Shown piece by piece: positions 13,307 to 24,489 of a stretch of DNA of 64,000 bases (positions are counted from its first letter, which is position 1; each line of letters opens with the position of its first letter). The notes beneath the pieces are model-generated. The model made no database searches. It saw nothing but the letters and a program-made list of their open reading frames with translations, and was not told where the DNA came from. A program made the translations under genes and the position numbers. Source of the DNA: Halictus rubicundus (taxonomy: Eukaryota > Arthropoda > Insecta > Hymenoptera > Halictidae); NCBI RefSeq assembly GCF_050948215.1, contig NC_135152.1:5180310-5244309 (forward strand). Direction: 5' to 3'.

Positions 13307-16300
13307 AGAATTTAAACTGACTGATAGAAAGTTAGGATCTATTACGCAATATGAATAAAATAAACCTGTTTGAAAACCTAAGACCTGCCATCTAAGAGTA
13401 AATTTCTTCGTCATTGTTCACTAAAGTCATTCTTGTTTGTATTTGCTACACGACTCAAAGCGTAATTCATTTTCCAGCGTCGTAGACATTTTTCACACTT
13501 GAACGTTTTCGAGATGGACACTTCAGGAAACCTGAAACATAAAATATTTGATTGTTAGTATCAAACTACAGAGGATACTTCAAACAATTTTGCCATTTCC
13601 ATGTTTTACCTGGCCCATTAGAACAAATCTACAATTCCTATAAAAATTTAGGTACATTTTAACAAGAATGTTATAAAGGTTCGCCTTTATTGAGTATTAT
13701 ATTCTAAAGGATATTTTAAAAATGCTTAAATCGTTGCAAAGTGTTAGGCAATGTAAGAACAATATTGTTCTTAATTTTTTAAGGATTCCTGAGCTTCATT
13801 TCGACATGCGAATATTTTATGAAATTGTACCGACAAGAAGTAGAATGTATTCTCATGGATAAATCACTAAGCAAAGCCCATGAGACAAGCTCTTGAAGGT
13901 TTCACATACACTGTCTTTGCGTGAACCTCACAGAAAATTCTTCCCGTCCGAATTTGGCAAAATCACAGTCACCCCATCGCATCCCAAATTTTATTAAACA
14001 GCTCCGGGAGGATCCCCATAAAGGAACTAACACTCATAGGTAAGTGGCGGCCATTTTCGGATATTGGTCCGAGGATCCGTCGACGGTCCAAACGACTTAA
14101 TTGAATCGAACGGCTTAATAAACCCGGTTGCGACCTAAAAATTCTATTTGCCTCTGCTCAACGCAAGATTAAAAACAAGATTAAAATCCTTAATCATTCT
14201 ACCTTCGCTGTCCCCGCCAATAATTCCTACACGCAATCTTCGATCACCGCTCTCTCTAGAACAGCAATAATGTCTCTATTCTCTCATTCTCTCTCTCTCT
14301 TTTTACGCGTTGACTTAATCAATTTTTTGCCGCAATAAATCGCCTAATGGACCGTCTAAATTCGACAGCGGTTTCCAGGGAATCATTCGCGAAAATCAGG
14401 CCTCGCATAAACATTCTCAATCACTATTCACGATTCCGATGAAGTGGGTGTTGGGTAAAAAGCGATTTCTAAAACGTGGAAAGTGAGGCTCGGCGTTTTT
14501 AGCGAGTCCGAGCGTCCGAACAGGTTCTGGGGGGGGGGGGCGCGACGGAGCTCGTTAATTGGTCCCGTAATCCATTCGACGGTCGTTATATTGTTTTCCC
14601 GTCTTGGAATGAGCAAGGAGGCCGCGTGTGCAGCTATAGTCGGCTCGTATAGCCTCATCGGAGGCAATAATCCGCCGGGGGAATCCCCCTTGCGCCGTCG
14701 TGCCCACTCAAACGGTCGTAGACCGCGCTTTTATGCCGTCGTAAAAGCGCAGTAACAATTAATAAGTATCTCGTAAAAGCGATTGTCGTTGACACCTTTT
14801 TGAATGACAGGGGCGGGATGAGAGAAGACGGCCGACAAAGAGAGACGAAGATTGAGGGAGGGGGACAGAGAGGGGGGAACGAAGACGAAGAGAAAACGCC
14901 GGCTCGAGCCTCTTCTCTTCTCTTCTCTTCGCCAGCCGACCACGTGATCTAGGTGGCTCCGTGATTGGCCATAAATTACGTTTACGCTTTCAGTCGTTAC
15001 TTTTAATCAGCCAGTTATGCCCACCGATGTACCAGCTACCTATCAGACCTCTTGACGTTTTAACAGCCTCTGTCTCGGGACCGACGCTCGTCGACGCGAC
15101 GCCGCCAACGGACGGCGCGGCGGCTCGCTCTTCCCTGGATTTTCGTTTGTTCATTTATGGGATCGTTAGAATTTACTTTGATGTTACGGACGATTAATCA
15201 CTTTGTTGAGTTTGGCTGGGCACGTGAATTTCTCCGGGAGATCGAAATTTACTAGAGCAATTGCGCGAGACAGATTCTCTTCTTCGTTTTATTAAGTTCA
15301 GGAGGATGTTACGGTATCATTTTGTACATTCTTCTGAAAGTTTTATTGCTTCGTCATGGATGCATAAAATTTAATAATGACGTACCCTGAAGCACTTTCT
15401 TTCTTGAAACTTGCATATTTTTAATCTGGGTTTTCGGAAACGAAGCTGTCGGATTTATATTGTGCATTAAATAGAGCATAAATTGTTACTGATTTAGTAA
15501 AATTTGTACAGCTAACAAGAGCCGTCTAGAGTTGTACATGTACAATTTAAAATTACGAGTGCAAATAGGAACACTTGCTTTTCACAGACTTTGTTAGTTA
15601 GTAAGTTGTTTTATACGAAAGCACTTATAAAGATCTGAACAATTTATTAGCAATTTTTCTAAATCATTTTCCAAGCTTAAAAATGCCCGTCTCGCTCAAC
15701 AATGGCCGGCTCTGGTCGAAATTCTTGCCGAGTCTTTTCGAATTCAGAACTATCTACTCCAAAATAGAGTTTCAGCACATTTTTTCGCGCAGATTCATTG
15801 GATTGCCGACAACCGAAACTATACAACAGCCCAGCAGGTATACGCCGCCGGTTTCCGATGGGACTTGACGATGAACTCGCCTCCTCGTTTTTGCCGGGGA
15901 TTATTCGACGAGCTCATTATCGCGATTTAATCGGGAATACCTGTCGGTGATTCCGGTTGACTTATGGCTTGTCGAAACACGGATCACGGTATAATTGACT
16001 CCTCGTGAAACATAACTGCTACCCCGTACACAACGGTCACGAGTTTCGGGAACATTTACTGCCGTCATTGGCTGCCGTGTCGTAAATTTCTCTCCTGGGG
16101 ACGTGGGACTTCATTGTTCGAAGGTGTGTCGATAAACTGGAATGACTTTCCTTGTTCACGGTGTACCATTCGCGATTATGTTCCCGAATCTTCTCATTAT
16201 ACTTCTGGCATATAATCGACTTTAATGTGCAATCTACTTCGTTTTATATTCGTTATATTTATTCGTATAATATTCGTACGTTTCTATCGTTGATTGTCGA

Positions 16301-16815
16301 AGTTCTAGATTCGTTCCTAGATTCATTCATATGGGATTAAACGAGATTCTTTTTGACGTGTTAATTACTTTAACAGGGTTAATAAATGTTCCATGAAGTA
16401 CCTACTTTCGTAGAATCTCTTCTGCGATCATTTCTTAAGGCTGGAATCAAATTCTGAAGTGAAATAAACGATAAGAGCTGCATATTAAACAAATCTATTG
16501 AATTTCACGCGAATGCATTGTTACACTTTCAAGAATCTTGAATTGAAAAATTTAGAATCTGTCGTTTTGACAGGTCCCGTAAATGCAGTGTTTAATGAAA
16601 AACTGAATTCCATGTTACTATGTTAACGATTAATTCGTGCTACTGACAATAAAATGTTGCGTTAACAAATCTGTGTTAATACAGCGAGACTTTCAATTAC
16701 AGCCAGCATCATTATAATTTACCAAAGTGTAGTCATTTTCGGTACTCGTTCTGCCTATTACGTTTTTATTGCAGTATTCAAAGCATAGTATTTCATAAAA
16801 TCCATAGGCCCCAAG

Positions 16816-16916
16816 TAGACTGCAGATTTTTGTGCAAAATGAAAATGTTCTGACTTAATAGTAAGAGATAGGAGCCACATGTATATTAAATTCTTTCTTC
16901 AACAATTTTAACACAT
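16816..16916 (+). repeat. Dispersed TAGACTGCGG-family repeat
   Basis: It begins TAGACTGCAGATTTTTGTGC and continues AAAATGAAAATG, then RAGAGAYA-GAGCCA, then an ATTCTTTCTTCAA tract, in the same order as the other copies of the family. Confidence 0.55.
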
Positions 16917-18340
16917 TGAAAGTATGAATACATTACTCTTGAACTATTTTAATTTTCCCCGTTAAATTATACTGACTGTTCGATCATTCAGTGGAAAGCT
17001 ATTACTCCTCAGGACTAAAATTTAATGCAAAATGGGTGAGTTCCATCGAATCTGTCGTTTGGATATTGTTCGGACGAGTAGTGGTGTGCGGAAAAAATTA
17101 ATCCCGTTGCTAGCGTCTTCAAGGGAGGTTCCATGAATATTCGGCCATTTTCTCGGCTCGCCGGAGGAGCAGATTTAACGGAAGACAGAGTGAAACGTAC
17201 GCGGAGCTCGACGCAACAAACACAATTCGTGGGTGGGCGTTGCGGCGTTTCACGGTTCGCGAAACGGCTCGACGAGACGGAGAGAGAGAGCAAGAGGGAG
17301 GAGAGGGAGAGGAAGGGAGCAGACTAGATAATAATGCGCGAACCGGATATAGGGAAACGGTAGCCGCAAAGCCACGGTCAGGTCCGCGTCGTTGCCTTAA
17401 TTAAGTTACACGCCGCTCGCATTGTTCCCGCCGCGTATAAATGTCACTGCAAAAGAGGGGAGAATGATATTAATTAGTTTCAATACCGGGTTCTCTCGTT
17501 CGCGAAACCGCGCAACGGCTTCCTCTCGTATTTCTGCCCGCGAAATACGCTGCAGCCCCTCTTTCTTATAATTTGCGAAACCGCCCCCGCCTAGACAGCG
17601 CGAAGAAACGAATTTCGCGCGTCTTCCAACACCACGGGCCGCAGGTGGACGCCGATCGATTTTTCGAATATTTTCCAATCCCCGGCGGACAACCCTCTCG
17701 CTAAGCCACCCTCCCTGCCGGGCACATAATTTTTAATTATTGTTAACGCCTTTAAATACCGACCGCGCGAATCGCATTAAATATGGCCCGCGAAACGGCC
17801 CGCGGAAATTTCGAAATATTTACCGAGATAAGAACCGTTGAACACTGCCACCTCCCCCTCTCCCCTCTCGGCCAATTGATGAGCCGCCGATTAACGATAC
17901 GCCCTCGCGCAGGAAATGATTCTCGATGATTCGCGTTTTTATGCTGGGACAAATACGGTTATCATGCGGAACGGTGCGATTTTGCTGGGTAGAGCGCACC
18001 ACGGCCGACGATTTTATTTTACGGAAATTATATGTATATTTATGACGCGTCACCGAGCCGGCATTCGTGCACGAAATTATTTATCAAACGCATATTCGCT
18101 CGGATTCTCGGAGCAATTTATGCGGAAAAAATGGATTAATCCTTTGGCACATAACAGGGAATTTTGTTCGGCCTTGGTAGAACTTCATTGTGCTCTAAAA
18201 TGGGTCTCCACTAAAGTTTTACATTTTGTATGTATTGTTCGACATATTTTTCTAAAAGAGACTCGAGTTAATTGATGCATGAGCTAGATTTTTCATGATT
18301 GAAAAATCTTAAAAATCTTCTTTTAAACAATAATCCCGCG

Positions 18341-18440
18341 CTAAATTTACCAGTTGTACTTCAATGTAACAATTTTTAGCCGTACTTTAACTTAAAAAAT
18401 TTGGTGGTAGTTTACTTCAAGAATTTTTTAGTTTTGATCA
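18341..18440. repeat. Degenerate short repeat related to 11609-11930
   Basis: CAGTTGTACTTCAATGTAAC, CCGTACTTTAACTTAAAAAA and TTTACTTCAAGAATTTTTTAG repeat the same TTAA-GAATTTTTAG-TGTACTTTAA theme in three consecutive diverged units. Confidence 0.5.
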
Positions 18441-20407
18441 CTATTCCTCTATTTTAACTTCATCCCTTTCCTGACCAACCCCTTAGGCAAAACGTCAGCA
18501 GCCAGAGAAGAAGAAAAAATGTTGCTTCATTCCCGAAGCATTGAATCGAGCATCTAGGGGGTTGAACAGGATCGATAAACCACCCCCGAAGTCGAGACTG
18601 ATAGTTCGGGGGCAGGTATCGGCGGGAATTAATTACCGAAGGCGAGAAGACCAGTTGCCGATCGGCTGAAGCGACGGTGGACGTCGACATTTCCGGGGTA
18701 TAAATGAGGTGCGTATAGAGACAGAAGGGACGAGGCATCCTCGGGTGGCGCTAAGCCAGCTTTCTCCTCTCTCTGGAAGGCAGCGCAGGGGTTGGGAATA
18801 CGTTGGGAACGGGAGAGGACGGAGGGCAGAGCAATAGCCTTTACGACTCACCCATAGTATCAAACGATCTATCCGACCATTAAGATAGTCTCGAAACGAT
18901 TCGGTAACCTTTGGGTCCGTGGAAAGCGATACGCTATCAAGTTGGTAGCCCGGTCGCGCGGCATTTCGGTGGAGCGTATAGGAAAGCCGCCCTTTTGCCT
19001 CTTGTCCTCCGTCCTTTCACCCACCGCCATTTTGTCTTCTTCCGCGCATACCGCGATGCCGATAGGATTACTTACTATACTCGATGCCAGCCAAACCCTT
19101 ATCTGCTTCACCTACCGATTCTATCGACGACGACCCACCCCTTCGGGGCTTCCCTGGCAATTCGTCAACGCCGTTCGGTGGTAGTTATCCACACCTCTGC
19201 TAGAATCTTGCGAATATTCTCTGGATAGTCTACTTTCTGGTTTTTCGATTTCTGGTTTTACGATTATTGAATTTATGAAAATGCTTACGTATGAAAAAAA
19301 TGAATGATCTAATTTTCATTGCAGGAAAAATTGTTGTAATTGTTATTGCTACGAGAAAACAGACAGCACACACGCCAGTCGCTTCTAGCCTAAGGTATTC
19401 TTAAAATTAAATCCTAAATTAAATTCCTCTCGATGTTCAGCTATTCAGTTCTTCAGGTCTTAAATGCATAAATCCCACAGTCTACAGATCAGGATCGATA
19501 ATAAGATGTTCCGTTTTAAATTATTCTACTTTTTCCCCGCACTTGGAGGCGTAAAATGTTTGCAGAAGATTCTTAAAATATTAAATTAGACAGTGTTATC
19601 ATCGAGGTAATGGCACCATATGGGATCGAGACTCCATTGTATAAAGCACAAGATTCAGCCATTGTTTCAGTGCCATTGTTTCCGTCACCCTTATTCCCAT
19701 TTGCTCATTGCTACCCCCATAACGTGGTCGCAAGACAAAGCCCAATTATGTGAAAAGCATATTGCACCCTGCCACGAAAACAGTCAATTTTCTTGAATAA
19801 TTGCGCAGTGTCCGCTATATTTTTTAATCATGAGACACAAATTAGTCTGATGTAACGCTCAGCCATATCTAACAAATAAATAATAAAAGCACAATTCCGG
19901 GACAACATTTTACTGGTTAGCTCCCAGTTACTATGCATAGTAAATGTCGCTGTATGCAACGCAGGATGTTAATCATTTCTATAAAATTTAACGAAGCTAC
20001 TGTTTAATTTAGAACCTAGTAAAACATTTAATACGGTAAATGGCTCTCTGCACGGTTCGTAATGTAGGGAGTTAGGCTGGTTATTATCTGCAACGGAATT
20101 GCAAATACTGGTTCGAGGTAGCAGGAAGAAAACGCAGAAATTGATATGCTAGTTTTGGACGGAAGTGGTGGCAGTAAGATTGTGGCGGTACTAATTAAAC
20201 GTCCTTCGTTTCGCTATCCAATTCGCACGGATTTTGTTGCCTTGGCAAACGTTGATCAGAGGAATCATTGGAAGTGCTATCAGATTGAGACTAATACGGT
20301 AGTAGATAATGGCACTTTCGTGTACCCAGCCGCTCGCTGTCTTTGCCCATTACAGCCACCGTAAGGGTCTCAGCCGAGGAAATGTTTCCGCCGAAATAGG
20401 AAGTCGT
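18441..20407. other. No recognisable gene
   Basis: 18.45-19.2 kb is GC-rich with overlapping short open frames on both strands, none recognised. 19.2-20.1 kb is AT-rich and featureless. A 72-codon frame at 20146-20364 has no identifiable domain. Confidence 0.5.
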
Positions 20408-20990
20408 TTGTCACCGTACTCCCATTTAATCGGCGTTTCTGTAACTTTAAATGGAACATCCATTTTATTTAAACAAACCTAGACAATTCTCCCCATCCGT
20501 TTTACCAGCTTCTATCATCTCAAATTCAATGAGAGATTCAGAATTTCAAATTCTATTACTCCGTCACAGTTCTCTCATTAATCGATATTTCTGTAACTTT
20601 AAATGGAACATCCATTTTATTTAAACAAACCTAGACAATTCTCCCCATCCGTTTTACCAGTTTCTGTCTTTTCAAATTTAACGAGAATTTCAGAATTTCA
20701 GATTCTTTTAATCCGTCACGGTTCTCTCATTAATCGATATTTCTGTAACTTTAAATGGAACATCCATTTTATTTAAACAAACCTAGCCAATTCTCCTCGT
20801 CCGTTTTACCAGTTTCTGTCTTTTCAAATTTAACGAGAACTTCAGAATTTCAGATTCTTTTAACCCGTCACGGTTCTCTGATTTAATCGATATTTCTGTA
20901 ATTTTAAATGGATTCTATTGAAACAAATCTAGACTCCTCATCCCAGTCTTCTTATTTTACCAGCCACTTTCTTTCCAGATTCAATGAGCG
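20408..20990. repeat. Tandem array, period about 152 bp, about 3.9 copies
   Basis: The anchor TTTCTGTAACTTTAAATGGA recurs at 20436, 20588 and 20740, with a variant at 20893, giving periods of 152, 152 and 153 bp. Each unit also carries CATCCATTTTATTTAAACAA, a CCGTTTTACCAG segment and a GTCACGGTTCTCT-ATTAATCGAT segment. Copies 2 and 3 are nearly identical while the outer copies are more diverged, as expected from unequal crossing-over in the array centre. The period is close to nucleosomal DNA length. Confidence 0.92.
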
Positions 20991-21190
20991 TGTTAGGGTG
21001 GTCGGACCACACTGTTCATCGAAAAAGGGGGAAAAGGGAGTGTTTTAAAAAAGGAGCGATCCCTTATCCTGTTCATGAATATTATCTGTCCACGAACCGT
21101 CCCTCTTCTTCCGAGTAAAGTTTGCAGTGGAATTTCAACAAGAGGGTGACGTTAAACCTGAATTTTCGCAATTTATTGTACACTGAATCG

Positions 21191-21374
21191 TATAGGGTGG
21201 TCCATTGAGTTGGATTGAAGCAAAATAGAGGAAGAAATGTGAGACGATCATTCTAGATATTAAGTGATAAAATATATGTCCAATGTATTCGATTCTTTAG
21301 GTTGTGTGACCTACGAGTGTTGTAAGAGATTAAACAAGTAGACAGACGTTTCATTCAGTAGGACACCTTGTATA
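21191..21374. mobile_element. Possible MITE, about 184 bp
   Basis: The left end reads TATAGGGTGGTCCATTGAGT. The right end, reverse-complemented, reads TATACAAGGTGTCCTACTGA. These are imperfect inverted repeats with TA at both outer edges. TACAAGGTGTCC also occurs at about 60825, and GGGTGTCCC at about 47700, so the end sequence is repeated in the window. There is no coding content, and the superfamily is not certain. Confidence 0.4.
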
Positions 21375-22139
21375 CTTCTACCTCGCTTTCCGTATCAAAG
21401 ATCAGCGGCAATCAAGCCGTCAGCAGGTTGCTTGACAAGGGTAGATTGTCATCTCGGCTTCAGAGCGACTAAATTTTACGTCTCGGGAATTTAATCTACA
21501 AGGTAATCTGAATGGATGAAGAATTCTGCAAGAATCGTTCAACGAGCCATTCTTCCTTGCTACACGTAGACAACGAATTTTTATAGAATTAATAATTACG
21601 CCAACGACGAAAATATATTCCATATGAAACAAATGAACAAGTACTTCTGAAGACAATGAATATATTGATAACTCGTGTATTGTTGAAGTTAGCAATCACT
21701 GCAAGCATTATAAATCTGGAGGCCATTTTTAAATCAGTCGATAGACGCTGTGTGATTTTTATTCTCTTCCAGGACGAGTATTTTTCAAGTAGAGAGTTCG
21801 CAACTACAAAAACAAGAGACTCTTCTTTTGAAAGAACTGTCAATATTTTAATCAAGCAAACAAACTACCCCTCTTCATGTTAACCCTCATGTCAATAACC
21901 GGATTCCCGGGAATCCACTTTCAATTTCCTTTTATAACTTCTTGAATATTTTTGTCGACAAATAACAAATTTATTGTAGATTTTCACAGATGCATTTATA
22001 TTTGAAGAATAAAAATATGCATTGATATTATAAAGTGCAACATCATTGAATATCATAGACAACATTGGTTATTGATAGGATTACAAAATTCATGAATAAG
22101 TTAAGAGACAAAAGCAGATATATCCACATTTTGATGATC
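21375..22139. other. No recognisable gene, AT-rich
   Basis: Only short frames under 92 codons, overlapping on both strands. I see no repeat or RNA signature. Confidence 0.5.
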
Positions 22140-22371
22140 CCACAAGGGTCACCCGTTATTCTAGCACTCGGACCGGTCAAAAACCCACAACGGGGGTGGA
22201 ACAGACACCGGGGGTGGCCCGTGGGGGCTCGAGGTCGTCTTGATCAAGACCATTTAACGGGGCTCAGGAAAAACGCGCGATTCGAAACTAGAAACGGCCA
22301 GATAAAATATAAAACGCAATAAGGGTATTCGGTTAAGAGGCGGGCGGTAAAAAGACGTCGGCCGTGGGGGT

Positions 22372-22424
22372 GCCCACCCCCTTCAACCCCCTGGTTTCAA
22401 CCCCCTCGGTTGAAGGGGGTGGGC
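22372..22424. other. Perfect 17-bp inverted repeat (hairpin/cruciform)
   Basis: GCCCACCCCCTTCAACC is followed 19 bases later by its exact reverse complement GGTTGAAGGGGGTGGGC. The loop itself contains a second TTTCAACCCCCT copy of the stem theme. A 17-bp GC-rich stem is very unlikely by chance. Confidence 0.85.
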
Positions 22425-22437
22425 GAGCGGGCGGGGG
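22415..22437 (+). other. G-quadruplex motif
   Basis: Four G runs (5, 3, 3, 5) are separated by loops of 1, 5 and 1 bases, satisfying the usual G3+N1-7 rule. The first run overlaps the right arm of the 17-bp hairpin, so the two structures would be mutually exclusive. Confidence 0.7.
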
Positions 22438-22780
22438 TGTCATGCATATACATCGAAGGGAATGGAGAAGCGGCGCGGTGTGTGGTTGCGAGGAAAGTGG
22501 GGATAGAGCATGCGCGGAAGGGGCATCGTCCGGAAGCAGCCCCGTGTTTCACCGTTCCCCCTAGCGCGGGAAAACCGGCGCGGCGGAAAACGGGGGGAGG
22601 CGGGGGCTCTGGTCGTGGCTCGGGGTTTCAGGGGGTTGGGGCGGGGGCGAGATGGGTTCCGTGAGTTTCTAGGATGGTTTCGGAGAGCGGAGAAGGGGTG
22701 GAATGGAATGGAATGGAATGGAGTCGAGCGCAGTGGCCGTAGGGCGAGCGAGGGGGTTGTCGAGGGGCCGAGGGGTCCGG

Positions 22781-22830
22781 AGATTGATAACGCAATTCCA
22801 AGACTGCCATTACCCCCGTCCACCAAACTC
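22781..22830. repeat. Conserved 45-bp element, copy 1
   Basis: GAGATTGATAACGCAATTCC is followed by AAGACTGCCATTACCCCCG and TCCACCAA. A second copy lies at 24018-24065 with about 36 of 44 positions identical. Most of the differences are C/T. Confidence 0.65.
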
Positions 22831-23100
22831 GCTCCGGCGCTTCTATCTTTTTTGCTTTTCTGTTTCCCTCTCGCTCGCCGTCCCCCGTCCCCTTTTCTCT
22901 CCCGCCCCTTTCCGCCCCCGTTCCGCCGAGCCGAGCCGGGGGAACCGGCGAGTTTTAGAAATGTTAACTCCATAAATGCCACGCCGTTCCCTTCTTCTTC
23001 TTCGTCGCTTTTTTTTCCGCCTCCGAAGGTTCCGGCCGAGGTGGACCCGCACACGCAGCCTCGCGGATAAAAAGGATTAGGGAGGATGAAGGATCGTGTG

Positions 23101-23268
23101 CGGTAGAACCTCGATCGTTGTACAGAACGGGACCCAAAGTGCAAAAATCGGGGTAACCAGTCATAGTGATTCTACGTAAACACCACAATCCCGCCACGAG
23201 TTCTAGAACTTTGTAACGAATGAGGATTCCGTGCAATAAACGAGGTTGCAACTAGCGGGGCTCTACTG
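23101..23268. mobile_element. Possible pogo/Tigger-like MITE, about 168 bp
   Basis: The left end is CGGTAGAACCTCGATCGTTG. The right end read on the other strand is CAGTAGAGCCCCGCTAGTTG. The two match at about 16 of 22 positions as terminal inverted repeats. CAGTNGAACCTCG-type termini are typical of pogo/Tigger elements, which use TA target duplications. TA flanks the right end, but the left flank is TG, so that side would have to be mutated. There is no open frame inside. Confidence 0.45.
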
Positions 23269-23283
23269 TATCGCGGTACAGTA
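23264..23283. other. Short hairpin at the right edge of the MITE
   Basis: TACTGTA (23264-23270), a 6-base loop TCGCGG, then TACAGTA (23277-23283). It overlaps the right terminus of the possible pogo-like MITE. Confidence 0.5.
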
Positions 23284-24017
23284 CTGCTCGGTTAAATTTA
23301 CAGAAACAGCAGTTGAATTCTCGCGAGCAGGACATTTTTTCTGTCTATGTTCTGTACATTGTGTATGAAAAGAAGAGGCACTGACTTGAGTAAACCCTGT
23401 AATGGTATCCCAGGGCCTCTCATGTTCCCCAACAAAATTTCTCTACGCTAGTTTTCTCTGTTATATCGTACAACTGAAAATATAAAGTTTGCCTAACTTC
23501 TTTAGAAGATTTTTACTTAAATTATACCTCAAAAAATATCCCAGTAAATTTTCACAGAATTTTAGGACGGCCCCAGCGTGTTACTTCGTGGTTTGAGTAA
23601 ACGTGATACCACTTAACGGTTAACCGAGCAGACTTTCGTTAACTTTAACCGAGCACTATTGTGATTGTTGAAGTTGCCTTTTAGCAGTGAGAGATCTAGA
23701 CTCGCCGGGTGATCTAGGGATCAGATCGAGCTTTTGTTGCGACTGCTACGGGCGACAAACGTTTCCCGGTTGCACCGGCGCCGTTTGGTGTTCCGTAATT
23801 CACCCGGAATGGATCTTTTTTCCAGCCAGGCCACGGTTTTAACGATCAGCCGGGCGAATGGGTTTTATTCCGAGGCGAGGAGGTAATTTTTGCGTTCGCG
23901 CGCTGCTGGAACCGGGAAAAGGAAACGTTGAGGAACGTAGGTCGTTGGAAAAAGCCAGGCTGATCTTAATTCTAAAGACGAAAGGGGAATACCTGCGCAA
24001 GAGGTCGAGGAGTCGTG
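23284..24017. other. No recognisable gene
   Basis: Only short frames. The phrase GGTTAA-CCGAGCA recurs near 23288 (inverted), 23620 and 23648, a small local repeat of unknown meaning. Confidence 0.45.
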
Positions 24018-24065
24018 GAGATTGATAATCCAATTTCAAGACTCCCATTATCTCCGCCCACTAGC
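24018..24065. repeat. Conserved 45-bp element, copy 2
   Basis: GAGATTGATAATCCAATTTC is followed by AAGACTCCCATTATCTCCG and CCCACTA. It is the homologue of 22781-22830 and sits immediately before a (CT)n tract. Confidence 0.65.
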
Positions 24066-24076
24066 TCGCTCGCTAG

Positions 24077-24087
24077 CTCTCTCTCTT

Positions 24088-24151
<64 letters not shown>
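24077..24151. repeat. (CT)n microsatellite
   Basis: About 75 bp of CT dinucleotides with CTTT and CCCT interruptions in the first 25 bp and perfect thereafter. Confidence 0.95.
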
Positions 24152-24152
<1 letters not shown>

Positions 24153-24489
24153 ACTAGCTTCGCCCAGAGACTTTCCTTCCTTCCTTCCAGATCCTTCCAG
24201 GTTCCTTTCAGGATTTTCCTTGCTTTTGACTTTTTCCTTCTATAAGAGTTGATGAATTTTATGAATGGTCCTGCACCCCCGTACAACCGCCCGGGAAATG
24301 GAACGTTTGATAGAAGATTTCGCGGGGAGAAATTCACTAAAAATCGACCGGCGATCCTCAATAAATACTAAGTGGTCTATTGTTGTGGGTCCGATTTCTA
24401 AATTGTAATGCCGCGAATTGAAAGTTTTTGCTCCTTTGTGATTATATTATCGGAGGCGGTGGAAATTGAGGTTTTTGACGTGAATATTG

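Larger units (their letters stand above)
11931..18340. other. No recognisable gene
   Basis: GC-rich blocks at 12.3-12.9, 14.0-15.2, 15.7-16.1 and 17.0-18.1 kb are separated by AT-rich DNA. There is a G12 homopolymer at 14529-14540, a 14-base palindrome at 15532-15545 and a short TTAATCCTTTGGCAC at about 18135 that faintly resembles the TTAA MITE end. Two members of the dispersed TAGACTGCGG family lie here and are listed separately. All open frames are below 120 codons and none is recognised. Confidence 0.55.
22140..23080. promoter_or_regulatory. GC- and CpG-rich island with hairpin and G-quadruplex motif
   Basis: About 940 bp of strongly GC-rich sequence with frequent CpG. It contains a 17-bp perfect inverted repeat (22372-22388 and 22408-22424), a four-run G motif (22415-22437) and a GGAAT-like run (GGAATGGAATGGAATGGA, about 22703). 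Long open frames here on both strands (for example 22510-23070 plus, 22440-23144 minus) are explained by stop scarcity and translate to Arg/Pro/Gly/Ser-rich low complexity. A CpG-island-like promoter or distal regulatory element is possible; no TATA box, transcript or initiator evidence is claimed. Confidence 0.35.

Noticed and set aside
14529..14540. G12 homopolymer (and G11 at 34342-34352)
   Set aside because: Simple homopolymers without a quadruplex arrangement; their lengths may also be sequencing-uncertain.
15532..15545. 14-base palindrome TTGTACATGTACAA
   Set aside because: It is an isolated perfect palindrome, but at this length one is expected by chance in a window of this size and no context supports a binding site.
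22440..23144. Long overlapping open frames on both strands (234 and 186 codons)
   Set aside because: They lie in the GC-rich island where stop codons are rare, overlap on opposite strands and translate to Arg/Pro/Gly/Ser-rich low complexity.
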